Assembly (NCBI RefSeq): GCF_900156575.1 | Contig: NZ_FTNY01000002.1 | Coordinates: 248,001-312,000 of the forward strand | DNA length: 64,000 bases | Origin: Chryseobacterium shigense | GTDB lineage: Bacteria; Bacteroidota; Bacteroidia; Flavobacteriales; Weeksellaceae | Reading direction: 5' to 3' | Part shown: positions 1-8,544 of the stretch, piece by piece | How positions within the stretch are numbered: position 1 is the stretch's first letter | Layout: each line of letters starts with the position of its first letter | Program-made: the position numbers and the translations under genes | Notes under the pieces: generated by a model | What the model was told of the DNA's origin: nothing | Seen by the model: the letters and a program-made list of their open reading frames with translations, nothing else | The model's database searches: none

Positions 1-838
1 TTGTAGCGGATTCAAATGGGCCTTTTGTACAGGCCAATTCCGGATACGCTGATAAAGCGGCTAAGGCATGTCCCGGCATTTCAATTTCCGGAACGACCGT
101 GATATGTCTTTGCTGAGCATAGGTAACGACATCCCTGATCTGCTCCTGGGTGTAAAAATAAGGTCCGTAAGGTTTTCCGTCAAAAGTATTGTCAACATAG
201 GCACCCACCATAGATTCTTTACGTTTTGAACCGATCTCTGTAAGTTTTGGATATTTTTTGATTTCAATTCTCCAGCCCTGATCGTCTGTAAGGTGCCAGT
301 GAAAAGTATTCAGCTTGTACATCGACAGATAATCGATATACTGCTTCACTTCGTCTACATTGAAGAAATGTCGGCAAACATCAAGATGCATTCCACGCCA
401 GGCAAATTTTGGATAATCTTTGATCTTTACAGCAGGAATTTTCCCGTTTTCAGCATTCTGAATAAGCTGGAGCAGTGTTTGAATACCGTGAAAAAGCCCT
501 GCATCATCCTTTCCAGTTACAGATATAAAGTCTTCTGTTACATTAATCTCATAATCATAATCTTTCTTTTTGTCTTTGTCTACCGATATAAAAATTACAT
601 TTGTTCCGTGTGTTCTTTCATTTTTTGATAAATCAAGATGATTCGTTTTATTTAAAGATTTCAAAAAAAACTGGTACTCAAAAGATTTTTCATCCCCCTT
701 TACAGCTGTTGTCTTACTTACAACAAATTCTCCTCTTGAGAACTCAACACTTTGGGGATAAGGGATTAGATTTAGTTTTGTCTGAGCGCAAAAAATACTG
801 GAAAAAAGAATAGAAAATAGATAAAGAAAACGTCGCAT
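1..838 (-). CDS. Beta-N-acetylhexosaminidase, glycoside hydrolase family 20 (N-terminal part; runs off the window)
   Basis: The reading frame starts at an ATG read from 838 and continues without a stop to base 1, giving 279 codons; the C-terminal part lies outside the window. A signal peptide (MRRFLYLFSILFSSIFCAQ) points to export. Residues about 25-130 fit the GH20 N-terminal domain that precedes the barrel. From about residue 145 the catalytic TIM barrel begins, with the family hallmarks FAWRGMHLDVCRHFF, LNTFHWHLTDDQGWRIEIKK (near residue 175) and PEIEMPGHALAAL. GH20 enzymes remove terminal N-acetylglucosamine or N-acetylgalactosamine from chitin oligomers and glycans by substrate-assisted catalysis. 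The catalytic Asp-Glu pair lies beyond the window edge and cannot be checked. The enzyme is probably periplasmic or outer-membrane associated and used for glycan scavenging, but the substrate is not visible from sequence. Confidence 0.93.
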   Translation of the reverse strand, partial: MRRFLYLFSILFSSIFCAQTKLNLIPYPQSVEFSRGEFVVSKTTAVKGDEKSFEYQFFLKSLNKTNHLDLSKNERTHGTNVIFISVDKDKKKDYDYEINVTEDFISVTGKDDAGLFHGIQTLLQLIQNAENGKIPAVKIKDYPKFAWRGMHLDVCRHFFNVDEVKQYIDYLSMYKLNTFHWHLTDDQGWRIEIKKYPKLTEIGSKRKESMVGAYVDNTFDGKPYGPYFYTQEQIRDVVTYAQQRHITVVPEIEMPGHALAALSAYPELACTKGPFESAT

Positions 839-921
839 CTAAGTATGATTAAGGTTTTAGCTAATATAATTATTTTCCAAAACTCTTGTATCCATTTTAA
901 CTTATTAAATAATAAAACATC

Positions 922-929
922 TAAATTTG
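922..929 (+). promoter_or_regulatory. Putative -7 box for the DUF4197 gene
   Basis: TAAATTTG matches the Bacteroidota -7 consensus TAnnTTTG and ends 12 nt before the ATG at 942, which implies a very short leader. No good TTTG box is seen at the expected upstream distance. Confidence 0.5.
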
Positions 930-941
930 TAAAAAAATACA

Positions 942-1757
942 ATGAGAAAAAGCATTTTACTGGCCGCAGGATTATTATTTTCAATTTCTACGCAGGCACA
1001 GCTGTTAGATATCATCAAATCTACTGTTAAAACTAAAACAGGGGTTGATCTTGATAAACCGGTGCAAACCAAAAGTTCTACAACCAGTACAACTTCAACC
1101 ACGGTTACCACTCCAGCCAAAACTTCTCCTATCAATCTCGGGAGTCTTACCTCAACTCAGATTTCATCAGGATTAAAGGAAGCTCTGAGCCTGGGAGTAA
1201 CGGATGGAGTAAAAAAGCTGGCATTAACGGATGGATTCTTAAAAAATGAAGCGGTTAAAATTTTAATGCCTGAAAAATTAAGAAAGATTGATACCACTTT
1301 GCGTTCTCTGGGAATGGGAAGTCTTGCGGATGAAGGGGTAAAGTTATTGAACAGAGCTGCTGAGGATGCGGTAACAGAGGCTGCTCCTATTTTCACGAAA
1401 GCGATCACCTCCATGACCATCACCGATGCTAAAAATATTTTATTAAGCAACGACAATGCGGCTACGAATTATTTACAGACCAAAACGCAAAGCCAGTTGT
1501 TTACCGCTTTCCAGCCTAAAGTGAAAGCTTCGTTAGGAAAAGTAGGCGCTGATACCGTCTGGAAAAACTTAATCTCCAAGTACAATACGTTTACAGGACA
1601 GTCTGTAACAACGGATCTTAATGAGTATGTGACGACAGAAACCATCAATGGTGTTTTCAAAATGGTAGCGGACAAAGAAAGCGGAATCAGAAATACTCCG
1701 GCTATGAGAACAACTTCTATTTTACAGAAGGTTTTTGGAGCACAGGATGCAAAATAG
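942..1757 (+). CDS. DUF4197 domain-containing secreted protein
   Basis: The 271-residue protein begins with a signal peptide (MRKSILLAAGLLFSISTQAQ), followed by a Thr/Ser-rich linker (about residues 45-65). From about residue 70 there is a helical domain typical of DUF4197: ISSGLKEALSLGVTDGVKKL, then the conserved LPE-like segment ILMPEKLRKIDTTLRSLGMG and a conserved AAEDAVTEAAPIFTKAI stretch. DUF4197 proteins are widespread envelope proteins in Bacteroidota and Proteobacteria without an established activity. The gene stands alone, with its own -7 box and a strong terminator directly downstream. The function is unknown. Confidence 0.85.
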   Translation: MRKSILLAAGLLFSISTQAQLLDIIKSTVKTKTGVDLDKPVQTKSSTTSTTSTTVTTPAKTSPINLGSLTSTQISSGLKEALSLGVTDGVKKLALTDGFLKNEAVKILMPEKLRKIDTTLRSLGMGSLADEGVKLLNRAAEDAVTEAAPIFTKAITSMTITDAKNILLSNDNAATNYLQTKTQSQLFTAFQPKVKASLGKVGADTVWKNLISKYNTFTGQSVTTDLNEYVTTETINGVFKMVADKESGIRNTPAMRTTSILQKVFGAQDAK

Positions 1758-1820
1758 AGGTCAGATATGAGATGTTAGATCTCATTGGAGGTTTACAATT
1801 GATTAGACCTTAAAATATAA

Positions 1821-1860
1821 AAAAATGCTGTTTCAGAAATTGAAACAGCATTTTTCTTTT
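1821..1860 (+). terminator. Rho-independent terminator after the DUF4197 gene
   Basis: A perfect 15-bp stem (1821-1835 with 1841-1855, loop gaaat) around the core ATGCTGTTTCA/TGAAACAGCAT is followed by a T-rich run. Confidence 0.85.
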
Positions 1861-2015
1861 GCTCTGAAACAAAAATTATTTTTATATGCTTCGACTATTC
1901 TCAGCATGATATCTCCGATACGATCTTTAAACGTTAACAGTCAATTTTTAGCAGTATATTTCTGATTATAGATTGAGGGTTTATGTATGAAGTTTACGAA
2001 TCGTGTTCAATTACA

Positions 2016-2669
2016 TTAAAATTGCATTTCAGGAATTTCACCTTCGATGATAAGATCGGCTTCAGTTGATTTTACAATATGTTCTACTGAAACCCCCGGT
2101 GCTCTTTCTATGAGTTTGAATCCTTCAGGAGTTACATCTAATACTGCCAGTTCAGTCACTACTCTTTTCACGCAGTTAACCCCTGTAAGCGGAAGGCTGC
2201 ATTTTTTCAGTATTTTGCTTTCTCCGGCTTTGTTTACGTGCATCATTGCTACGATAATATTTTCAGCAGAAGCTACAAGGTCCATCGCTCCCCCCATTCC
2301 TTTGACCATTTTTCCGGGAATTTTCCAGTTGGCAATATCTCCGTTCTCTGAAACTTCCATCGCTCCAAGGATGGTAAGATCTACTTTCTGGCCACGGATC
2401 ATCCCGAAACTGAAGGCTGAGTCGAAAAATGACCCTCCAGGCAGAATGGTAATGGTCTGTTTTCCGGCATTGATGATGTCGGCATCTTCCTCCCCTTCGA
2501 AAGGGAAAGGTCCCATCCCGAGAACTCCGTTTTCACTCTGGAATTCTACGGAAATGCCCTCTGGAACGTAGTTCGCGACCAAAGTTGGGATTCCGATTCC
2601 CAGGTTTACATAATAACGGTCTTTCAGTTCTTTTGAAATCCTTTTAGCAATTTGTTCTTTTGTAAGCAT
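2016..2669 (-). CDS. scoB: 3-oxoacid CoA-transferase subunit B
   Basis: The 217-residue protein has the full length of the beta subunit of succinyl-CoA:3-ketoacid (or acetate:acetoacetate) CoA-transferases. It contains the YVNLGIGIPTL motif near the N-terminus and the SENGVLG motif (near residue 45), which holds the glutamate that forms the covalent enzyme-CoA thioester. KMVKGMGGAMDLV and a late VSVEHIVKSTEA segment also fit the family. The enzyme swaps CoA between succinate (or acetate) and acetoacetate in ketone-body, butyrate or branched-chain degradation. Subunit A lies 2.2 kb away on the same strand (4908-5609), separated by an ABC exporter on the opposite strand, so the two are not in one simple operon. 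The exact CoA donor cannot be read from sequence. Confidence 0.93.
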   Translation of the reverse strand: MLTKEQIAKRISKELKDRYYVNLGIGIPTLVANYVPEGISVEFQSENGVLGMGPFPFEGEEDADIINAGKQTITILPGGSFFDSAFSFGMIRGQKVDLTILGAMEVSENGDIANWKIPGKMVKGMGGAMDLVASAENIIVAMMHVNKAGESKILKKCSLPLTGVNCVKRVVTELAVLDVTPEGFKLIERAPGVSVEHIVKSTEADLIIEGEIPEMQF

Positions 2670-3023
2670 AATAAAAACTTAAACTGCAATTTAATTCTTT
2701 TCACTTGAATACAAAAGGCCTTTGTTATTAAGGTTGAGATAAAGGTAAAGATAAATACTGAAGCCAGAAAGGTCTCTAGTGAATTGTGCTTCGCAAGAGA
2801 ATTGTGAAGACTTTCCAACGCCAAGATCCGCTTTACACAACTCATCATGTATAACTCATAACTTTCCAAAACACTCCTACTTTACTACCCTCCAACCCAT
2901 ACCCGTACCCGTACCCTATAACGTACAGCTTTTATCAGCATCATATTAATTTTCTTAATCCGAACTCAGGTTAATACTGTAAGTCAAAATAATATCTCTA
3001 ATTTTGCATCATTATTTATTAGA
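2670..3023. other. Intergenic region between the divergent scoB and ABC exporter genes
   Basis: This 354-bp region must contain two divergent promoters. A short C-rich direct repeat (ACCCGT units near 2897-2915) is visible. An 81-codon minus-strand frame (2624-2869) overlaps the scoB start in another frame and looks like chance. Nothing else is recognisable. Confidence 0.4.
2999..3006 (+). promoter_or_regulatory. Putative -7 box for the ABC exporter gene
   Basis: TAATTTTG fits TAnnTTTG and lies 17 nt before the ATG at 3024. The upstream box is weak. Confidence 0.45.
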
Positions 3024-4829
3024 ATGAAAATACTTTTAAGATACCTTAAACCTTACCAATGGCTCATTGCCCTGTCTTTGTTACTGGCAACCATTAATCA
3101 GGTTTTTTCTTTATTTGCTCCTGCTATTACAGGGAATATCCTGGATAAGCTGGTTACACATCCTAATTTTTTTGATAAGGAAAAACTCTTACCCAGAAAT
3201 CTGAATCAATATTTATACGGAAACGGAATTTATCACGGTGTTTTTTACTTTCTGGGATTACTTATCGGAACAGCAATGGTGAGCAGAATTGCCAAAGCTT
3301 TCCAGGATTATGCGGTAAGTGTGATCACCCAAAAGTTTGGGGCAAAAATTTTCACAGATGGGTTAAAACATTCAATGGCGCTGCCTTATCAGGAATTTGA
3401 GGACCAGAGAAGTGGTGAAACGTTATCGATTTTAACGAAGGTAAGAGAAGATACTGTAAAATTCATTACCAGTTTCATTAATATTTTCTTCGGAATCCTG
3501 GTCAGTATTATTTTCGTTTCTATCTATGCTATTCGCCTGCATTGGTCGATCATGCCGGTGTATATCTGCGGAATTTTTCTCATCGCATTCATTACCAATT
3601 TATTGAGTAAAAGAATAAAAAGCATTCAGAAAAACATTGTTTCAGAAACGACGGCTTTAGCGGGAAGTACTACAGAAAGTTTAAGAAATATAGAAATTGT
3701 CAAAAGTTTGGGGCTAACGAATCAGGAAGTGATCCGTTTAAACAATAATACGTACAAAATTCTGGGTCTTGAGCTGAGAAAAGTCAAAAGTATCCGTTCA
3801 TTAAGCTTTATTCAGGGTACGATGGTTAATTTTCTTCAACAGATTATTACCATGACGTTGTTACTCCTGATTTTTAAAAATATTGTTACTCCGGGACAGT
3901 ATCTGTCTCTGATGTTTTATGGTTTCTTTATTTTCGGACCTATGCAGGAAATCGGGAACATTATTATTTCTTATCGCGAGGCTGAAGCTTCTCTTCAAAA
4001 TTTTGATCGGCTAATGAAAAAAGAAGTGGAGGAAAAACCACTTCATCCGAAACAAATTGGCGCGATCGAGGAATTAGAGTTTAAACATGTTTCTTTTAAA
4101 CATCAGTCTGCTCAATATAAAGCTTTGAATAATATTTCTTTTGACGTTAAAAACGGAGAAACCATTGCTTTTGTAGGGCCAAGCGGATCAGGAAAGAGTA
4201 CTTTGGTAAAATTGCTGGTTGGTTTGTACAGACCTCAGGAAGGCAATATTTTTTATAATATGGTGAATGGAAAAGAGTTTGATTTTGATGAACTGAGAAA
4301 TCAAATTGGTTTTGTTACTCAGGACACCCAACTTTTTGCAGGAACCATAAAGGAAAATCTTCTTTTTGTGAATCCTAATGCTACAGAATCCGATCTGGAA
4401 ATTGCCTTACAGAAATCAAGCTGTACTGCGCTGCTGGAAAGAGCCGAAAAAGGGATTGAAACTGTTATTGGTGAAGGCGGACTGAAACTAAGTGGTGGGG
4501 AAAAACAAAGAATCGCCATCGCCAGAGCTCTTTTAAGAAAACCTCATTTATTGATTTTTGATGAAGCTACTTCTGCTTTGGACAGTATTACGGAGGAAGA
4601 AATTACCTCTACGATTAAGAATATTTCTAAAGAAAAGGAACAGATCACGGTTCTGATCGCGCATCGTTTAAGTACGATCATGCACGCAGACCGGATTTAT
4701 GTACTTGAACGCGGACAAGTGATAGAAATGGGATCACACGATAATCTGATTGCCGAAAAAGGCCTGTACTATGCCATGTGGCGACAACAGATCGGGGAAA
4801 GAAAAATGCTCATTTCACCGGAAGCATAA
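3024..4829 (+). CDS. ABC transporter, fused permease and ATP-binding half-transporter (exporter type)
   Basis: The 601-residue protein has a type-1 exporter membrane domain of six predicted helices (about residues 15-330) followed by a nucleotide-binding domain. The NBD has Walker A GPSGSGKST (about 385), Q-loop region GFVTQDTQLF, the signature LSGGEKQRIAIARALL (about 489), Walker B LLIFDEATSALD (about 510) and the H-loop IAHRLS (about 546). Such half-transporters dimerise and export lipids, drugs or peptides. There is no peptidase domain and no partner gene, so it probably works as a homodimer. The substrate is unknown. It lies between the two CoA-transferase subunit genes on the opposite strand, with its own promoter and terminator, so a link to ketoacid metabolism is not implied. 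Confidence 0.92.
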   Translation: MKILLRYLKPYQWLIALSLLLATINQVFSLFAPAITGNILDKLVTHPNFFDKEKLLPRNLNQYLYGNGIYHGVFYFLGLLIGTAMVSRIAKAFQDYAVSVITQKFGAKIFTDGLKHSMALPYQEFEDQRSGETLSILTKVREDTVKFITSFINIFFGILVSIIFVSIYAIRLHWSIMPVYICGIFLIAFITNLLSKRIKSIQKNIVSETTALAGSTTESLRNIEIVKSLGLTNQEVIRLNNNTYKILGLELRKVKSIRSLSFIQGTMVNFLQQIITMTLLLLIFKNIVTPGQYLSLMFYGFFIFGPMQEIGNIIISYREAEASLQNFDRLMKKEVEEKPLHPKQIGAIEELEFKHVSFKHQSAQYKALNNISFDVKNGETIAFVGPSGSGKSTLVKLLVGLYRPQEGNIFYNMVNGKEFDFDELRNQIGFVTQDTQLFAGTIKENLLFVNPNATESDLEIALQKSSCTALLERAEKGIETVIGEGGLKLSGGEKQRIAIARALLRKPHLLIFDEATSALDSITEEEITSTIKNISKEKEQITVLIAHRLSTIMHADRIYVLERGQVIEMGSHDNLIAEKGLYYAMWRQQIGERKMLISPEA

Positions 4830-4830
4830 A

Positions 4831-4860
4831 AAAAGCGCTGAACTCTATTTCAGCGCTTTT
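4831..4860. terminator. Bidirectional terminator between the ABC exporter and scoA
   Basis: An 11-bp perfect stem (4831-4841 AAAAGCGCTGA with 4850-4860 TCAGCGCTTTT) has A-tracts upstream and T-tracts downstream, so it can serve both converging genes. Confidence 0.8.
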
Positions 4861-4907
4861 TTCAGATATATTGTCTAGTCCTTGAAAACGATACCCAACA
4901 AAGAATT

Positions 4908-5609
4908 TTATTCTTTTGTTCTCACCGTTCTCTGCTCAATTCTTTTCTCAAAATTTTCACCCTGGAAAATTCTTTGAACCATAATACCCGGAATATGAAT
5001 CTCATTAGGATCCAATTCTCCCGGCTCTACCAGTTCTTCTACTTCAGCAATGGTGATTGCGGCTGCACCAGCCATCGGATGATTGAAATTTCTTGCCGAA
5101 CCTTTAAAGATCAGATTTCCTACGTGATCTCCTTTCCAGGCTTTTACAATGGAAAAATCAGCTTTGTAGGCATGTTCCAGAATATGAGGCTTTCCGTCAA
5201 AATCTTTTACTTCTTTTCCTTCGGCAATTTCAGTTCCGTAGCCTGCAGGAGTATAGAACGCAGGAATTCCAGCCTGTGCCGCTCTGCATTTTTCCGCTAA
5301 AGTTCCCTGTGGGGTAAGCTCTACTTCAAGTTCTCCGGACAGCATTTGTCTTTCGAATTCTGCGTTTTCGCCTACATAGGAAGAGATCATTTTTTTGATC
5401 TGTCTTTTCTGAAGCAACAGTCCCAATCCAAAATCATCAACTCCTGCATTGTTTGAAATACATGTCACGTCTTTTACATCACTGTCTACCAAAGCATTAA
5501 TTGAGTTTTCCGGGATACCGCACAGACCAAATCCGCCCAGCATTAAAGTCATTCCATCCTGAATACCTTCGATGGCTTCCTTTGCATTTTTTACTCTTTT
5601 ATCTATCAT
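4908..5609 (-). CDS. scoA: 3-oxoacid CoA-transferase subunit A
   Basis: The 233-residue protein matches the alpha subunit of 3-oxoacid CoA-transferases in length and motifs. [10 protein letters not shown] near residue 25 is the glycine-rich signature; [39 protein letters not shown] and [12 protein letters not shown] follow. It pairs with subunit B (2016-2669) to transfer CoA onto acetoacetate or another 3-oxoacid. Subunit genes are usually adjacent and often overlapping; here a full ABC exporter gene on the other strand and its terminator sit between them. The two subunits therefore need separate promoters or some other way of matching expression. Confidence 0.93.
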   Translation of the reverse strand: MIDKRVKNAKEAIEGIQDGMTLMLGGFGLCGIPENSINALVDSDVKDVTCISNNAGVDDFGLGLLLQKRQIKKMISSYVGENAEFERQMLSGELEVELTPQGTLAEKCRAAQAGIPAFYTPAGYGTEIAEGKEVKDFDGKPHILEHAYKADFSIVKAWKGDHVGNLIFKGSARNFNHPMAGAAAITIAEVEELVEPGELDPNEIHIPGIMVQRIFQGENFEKRIEQRTVRTKE

Positions 5610-5780
5610 GAAATATTAGATTTTTCTGTCCGTTAAATTTAATAAATTTTATCCAATATCCTAAGCCAGGAATGAATGATGTTTTCATGAAAACAATGAA
5701 CAAAATAAATAAGGGAAAAATTCCGGGTTTTTACGGAGCTAATCAGCTTTAAATCCTTCTTATTTCTCAGCAAATTGATT

Positions 5781-5788
5781 TATATTTG
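5781..5788 (+). promoter_or_regulatory. Putative -7 box for the MORN-like repeat protein gene
   Basis: TATATTTG matches TAnnTTTG. It lies 95 nt before the ATG at 5884, implying a leader of about 90 nt. Confidence 0.45.
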
Positions 5789-5883
5789 ACCGTGAAAAAT
5801 CCGACTGGATTCCAAGCTCGTTTCACTATTTTCAATCCTACTTTATATTTTTAATTACTGAATCATTTAAATTTTAATAAAAC

Positions 5884-7407
5884 ATGAAAAAATTATTTAC
5901 ATCAGCAGTTCTTGCCCTGATTCTCAGCATTGGTGTCGGTGCCCAGGAAAAAGTCTATTTTGACGAAAACTGGGAACAAACCACCCCGGATAAAATGGAA
6001 TTTTACCGTGAAACAGAGAATAAAGGTAAGCTTACTTTGATTAAAGATTTTTATAAAAACGGAAAACTTCAGATGGAAGGGCTGGTATCCAATGCGACAC
6101 CTGGCAGTGAGATCTACGAAGGCAAAGTAATCTGGTACAATCCTGAGGGTAAAATTTTAAGTACAGGAACATTTTCGGGTGGAAAGCAGGTAGGACCGGC
6201 TCAGACTTTTGATGAAAAAGGAAGACCTGTGGAGGATCTCATTTATAAAGCAGATGGAACTTTTAAGGGAAAAATGTACACCTATAAGGACCCGGAACTT
6301 TCTTCTTTCTACAACAGCGTTACGATTTACGAAAATTCCGACACTTTCAAAACGATAGCCTATGATGAGGATATCAAAGGAATACGATATGAGATCACGA
6401 CGGACAGTAAGGGAAAGTATGAAACTAAATATTACGGTGATAAGGGAAAACATATTGGTACCAGCAATGCAAACAGTTCTGATGACAATCTGCTAGTCGA
6501 GTATTATTATAATCCGATGAGGGTATCCAAAATTGAAAAACAGAAAAGTGACGGAACGATAAAAGAAAGCGTCATCTATTCAAAAACCGGAAAAATTCTC
6601 CAGGAAGACAAGAAAAATAAAAAAGACGGCTATAAGATAACCTATGATGAAACGGGTAAGAAAATAGGAAATCTCACCTACGTTTATGATAAGGAATCCA
6701 ATTATTACAAACCTCAGGATGGCGAAGATTATCAGTTTAATTATGATCTTTCCGGCTACACTGCAATGGATGTGTACAAAAATGGATCGGTTGTACTGAA
6801 TAAATATTTTGATGACAATGGAAAACTATCTTCGGAAAAAGTATTAAAAGATGACGCCCTACAGGAAATCAGATATTATCATCCGGACGGAAGACTGAAA
6901 GGGACTTTAACTTATAAAGATGATATGCCTTACAATGGGACTTTGTTTGAAGAACTTAACGAACAGCAGTATAAAGATGGTGTTTTAGTTGTTTCAAAAT
7001 CTTTCAGAGAAGATGAAAAATTAAAGTCGGAGAAAAAACTGAATGCCAAACAGACCGGATATGATTCTACCGTGTATGATGAAAAAGGAGGAATTGCCTA
7101 TACCTATGCTCAGCCTTTTGAAGAAGGAGAAGGTTTCACTGCTCAAATTGTACAGTATGTGAAAGGCAAACCGGCAAACAAAGCCGTTGTAAAGGGCGGA
7201 ATTCTTCAAAGCGGAAAAATCAGATACAAAACTGAATCCGGAATAAAGGAAATGGAACTCAGCGGAAAATGGATTCTGCTAAAAGTGTATACGATGGAAG
7301 GAAAACTCGTTCAGGACTCAAAAATTCTTGCAGATGCTGAACCACAGGACCCTTATGGTGCTTTGAGTACGGCTTTACAGGAGGATGATCTTCTGTATGA
7401 GTTTTAA
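5884..7407 (+). CDS. Secreted MORN-variant (YwqK-like) repeat protein
   Basis: The 507-residue protein has a signal peptide (MKKLFTSAVLALILSIGVGAQ). Most of the rest consists of beta-rich repeats of the type YKNGKLQMEG, YNPEGKILSTGTFSGGKQVG, FDEKGRPVEDLIYK, YSKTGKILQEDKKN and YHPDGRLKGTLTY. These are the MORN-variant repeats found in YwqK-family and other Bacteroidota envelope proteins. The repeats probably form an extended beta sheet that acts as a scaffold or ligand surface; no catalytic motif is visible. There is no T9SS tail, so a periplasmic location is likely. The gene is monocistronic, with its own -7 box and terminator. The function is unknown. Confidence 0.75.
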   Translation: MKKLFTSAVLALILSIGVGAQEKVYFDENWEQTTPDKMEFYRETENKGKLTLIKDFYKNGKLQMEGLVSNATPGSEIYEGKVIWYNPEGKILSTGTFSGGKQVGPAQTFDEKGRPVEDLIYKADGTFKGKMYTYKDPELSSFYNSVTIYENSDTFKTIAYDEDIKGIRYEITTDSKGKYETKYYGDKGKHIGTSNANSSDDNLLVEYYYNPMRVSKIEKQKSDGTIKESVIYSKTGKILQEDKKNKKDGYKITYDETGKKIGNLTYVYDKESNYYKPQDGEDYQFNYDLSGYTAMDVYKNGSVVLNKYFDDNGKLSSEKVLKDDALQEIRYYHPDGRLKGTLTYKDDMPYNGTLFEELNEQQYKDGVLVVSKSFREDEKLKSEKKLNAKQTGYDSTVYDEKGGIAYTYAQPFEEGEGFTAQIVQYVKGKPANKAVVKGGILQSGKIRYKTESGIKEMELSGKWILLKVYTMEGKLVQDSKILADAEPQDPYGALSTALQEDDLLYEF

Positions 7408-7428
7408 AAATATTATTAAGTTTAATAT

Positions 7429-7460
7429 AAAATCGGCTGTTTGTAATGGCCGATTTTTTT
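7429..7460 (+). terminator. Terminator after the MORN-like gene
   Basis: An 8-bp stem AAATCGGC/GCCGATTT (7430-7437 with 7449-7456) is followed by a run of T. Confidence 0.75.
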
Positions 7461-7748
7461 TGTGGAAAATTTAAACCTTTGTATCTGTTTTTTTGACGCA
7501 AAGGATGATTAATTGTACTGAAAATTTAAGGGTTGTAAAGAGGAATCAACTTCGTTGATTTGATGAAGCGAAATGTCTGACTGCATGAAAAAATATGCGA
7601 AATCCGCGGAATCTGCGGGAACTTTTTTTAACCACGCGATTGGATGAAGCGAAGTGTTTAAGTACATAAAAATTTTCAAAAACTAAACTAAAGTGTAAAG
7701 GGTATGTAAAACTATTTATCTTTTTTTGCATTTAAAACTTAAGCGACT
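7461..7748. repeat. Gene-free spacer with small hairpins and degenerate repeats
   Basis: No gene is supported here. A hairpin AATCAA-CTTCG-TTGATT lies near 7546-7562. The segment GATGAAGCGAA(A/G)TG occurs twice (about 7562 and 7643). Near 7597 a CCGCGG-centred stretch, AAATCCGCGGAATCTGCGGG, resembles dispersed GCAGATT-type spacer repeats of flavobacteria. This may be decayed repeat DNA. Confidence 0.35.
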
Positions 7749-8435
7749 ATGAATGAAGAACTTTGCTCAAACTGTAAGCAAAATATAAAACCTAAAAGAA
7801 TCGACGGACATTATATCCTCCATGAAATAGAACACGTTTTACATTTTGACAGAGGTATTTTGTATACCATACGAGAGTTATTCATAAGGCCCGGCGAAAA
7901 CATCAGAAATTTTATCCGTGAAAACAGAAGCCGGCTTGTGAAACCCGTGATATTTATTATTGTCACATCGCTAATCTATACACTTATCAATCACTTTTTT
8001 CATATCGAAGACAGCTATATAAAAATTGATGGTGCAGGAGATTCGAAGCTCAATGCCATTAATAATTGGGTTCAAAGTCATTATGGATATTCCAATATTA
8101 TTATGGGTGCGTTTATCGCTTTTTGGCTAAAAATATTTTTCAGAAAATACGATTACAATTTTTTTGAAATACTGATCCTTCTATGCTTTATTCTTGGAAT
8201 GGAAATGCTGATGTTCTCTTTTTTTGCCATTGTTGAAGGATTCACAAAATATCATCTGATGCCAGTTGCTGCAGCGATCGTGTTTGTCTATTTTTCCTGG
8301 GCTGTAGGTCAGTTTTTTGATAAGGGTAAAGTAGCCAGTTATTTTAAAGCCCTTGTTTCCTATGTATTGGGAATGATTACTTTCGGTGTTTCGATCATGA
8401 TTTTAGGAGCTTTAATGAACTTAATTTCCCATTAA
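7749..8435 (+). CDS. DUF3667 domain-containing integral membrane protein
   Basis: The 228-residue protein starts with a short Cys pair (ELCSNCKQNIKPKRI) and the segment HEIEHVLHFDRGILYTIRELFIRPGENIRNFI, which is diagnostic of DUF3667. About four to five hydrophobic helices follow (near residues 70, 115, 140, 170 and 205). DUF3667 proteins are common in Bacteroidota, and their role is unknown. The N-terminal CxxC could bind zinc, but the usual second pair is not present nearby. The gene appears to be alone and converges on the secreted phosphoesterase gene. Confidence 0.8.
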   Translation: MNEELCSNCKQNIKPKRIDGHYILHEIEHVLHFDRGILYTIRELFIRPGENIRNFIRENRSRLVKPVIFIIVTSLIYTLINHFFHIEDSYIKIDGAGDSKLNAINNWVQSHYGYSNIIMGAFIAFWLKIFFRKYDYNFFEILILLCFILGMEMLMFSFFAIVEGFTKYHLMPVAAAIVFVYFSWAVGQFFDKGKVASYFKALVSYVLGMITFGVSIMILGALMNLISH

Positions 8436-8496
8436 AAAGTAAAAGAGATGATCATTGTTATTTGTATTTTACTGTTCCTGTTCATATTAAATAGAA

Positions 8497-8524
8497 AAAG
8501 CAGGAAATAATTTTCCTGCTTTCT
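8497..8524. terminator. Bidirectional terminator
   Basis: An 11-bp stem AAAGCAGGAAA/TTTCCTGCTTT (8497-8507 with 8512-8522, loop TAAT) lies between the converging DUF3667 and phosphoesterase genes. Confidence 0.75.
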
Positions 8525-8544
8525 TTCAATATGTTGTGAGAATA

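Noticed and set aside
2624..2869. 81-codon minus-strand frame overlapping the scoB start
   Set aside because: No family features, and it covers the expected scoB promoter region in a different frame.
8448..8510. 20-codon ORF after the DUF3667 gene with a hydrophobic start
   Set aside because: Too short and overlaps the terminator stem; no support beyond a start and stop codon.
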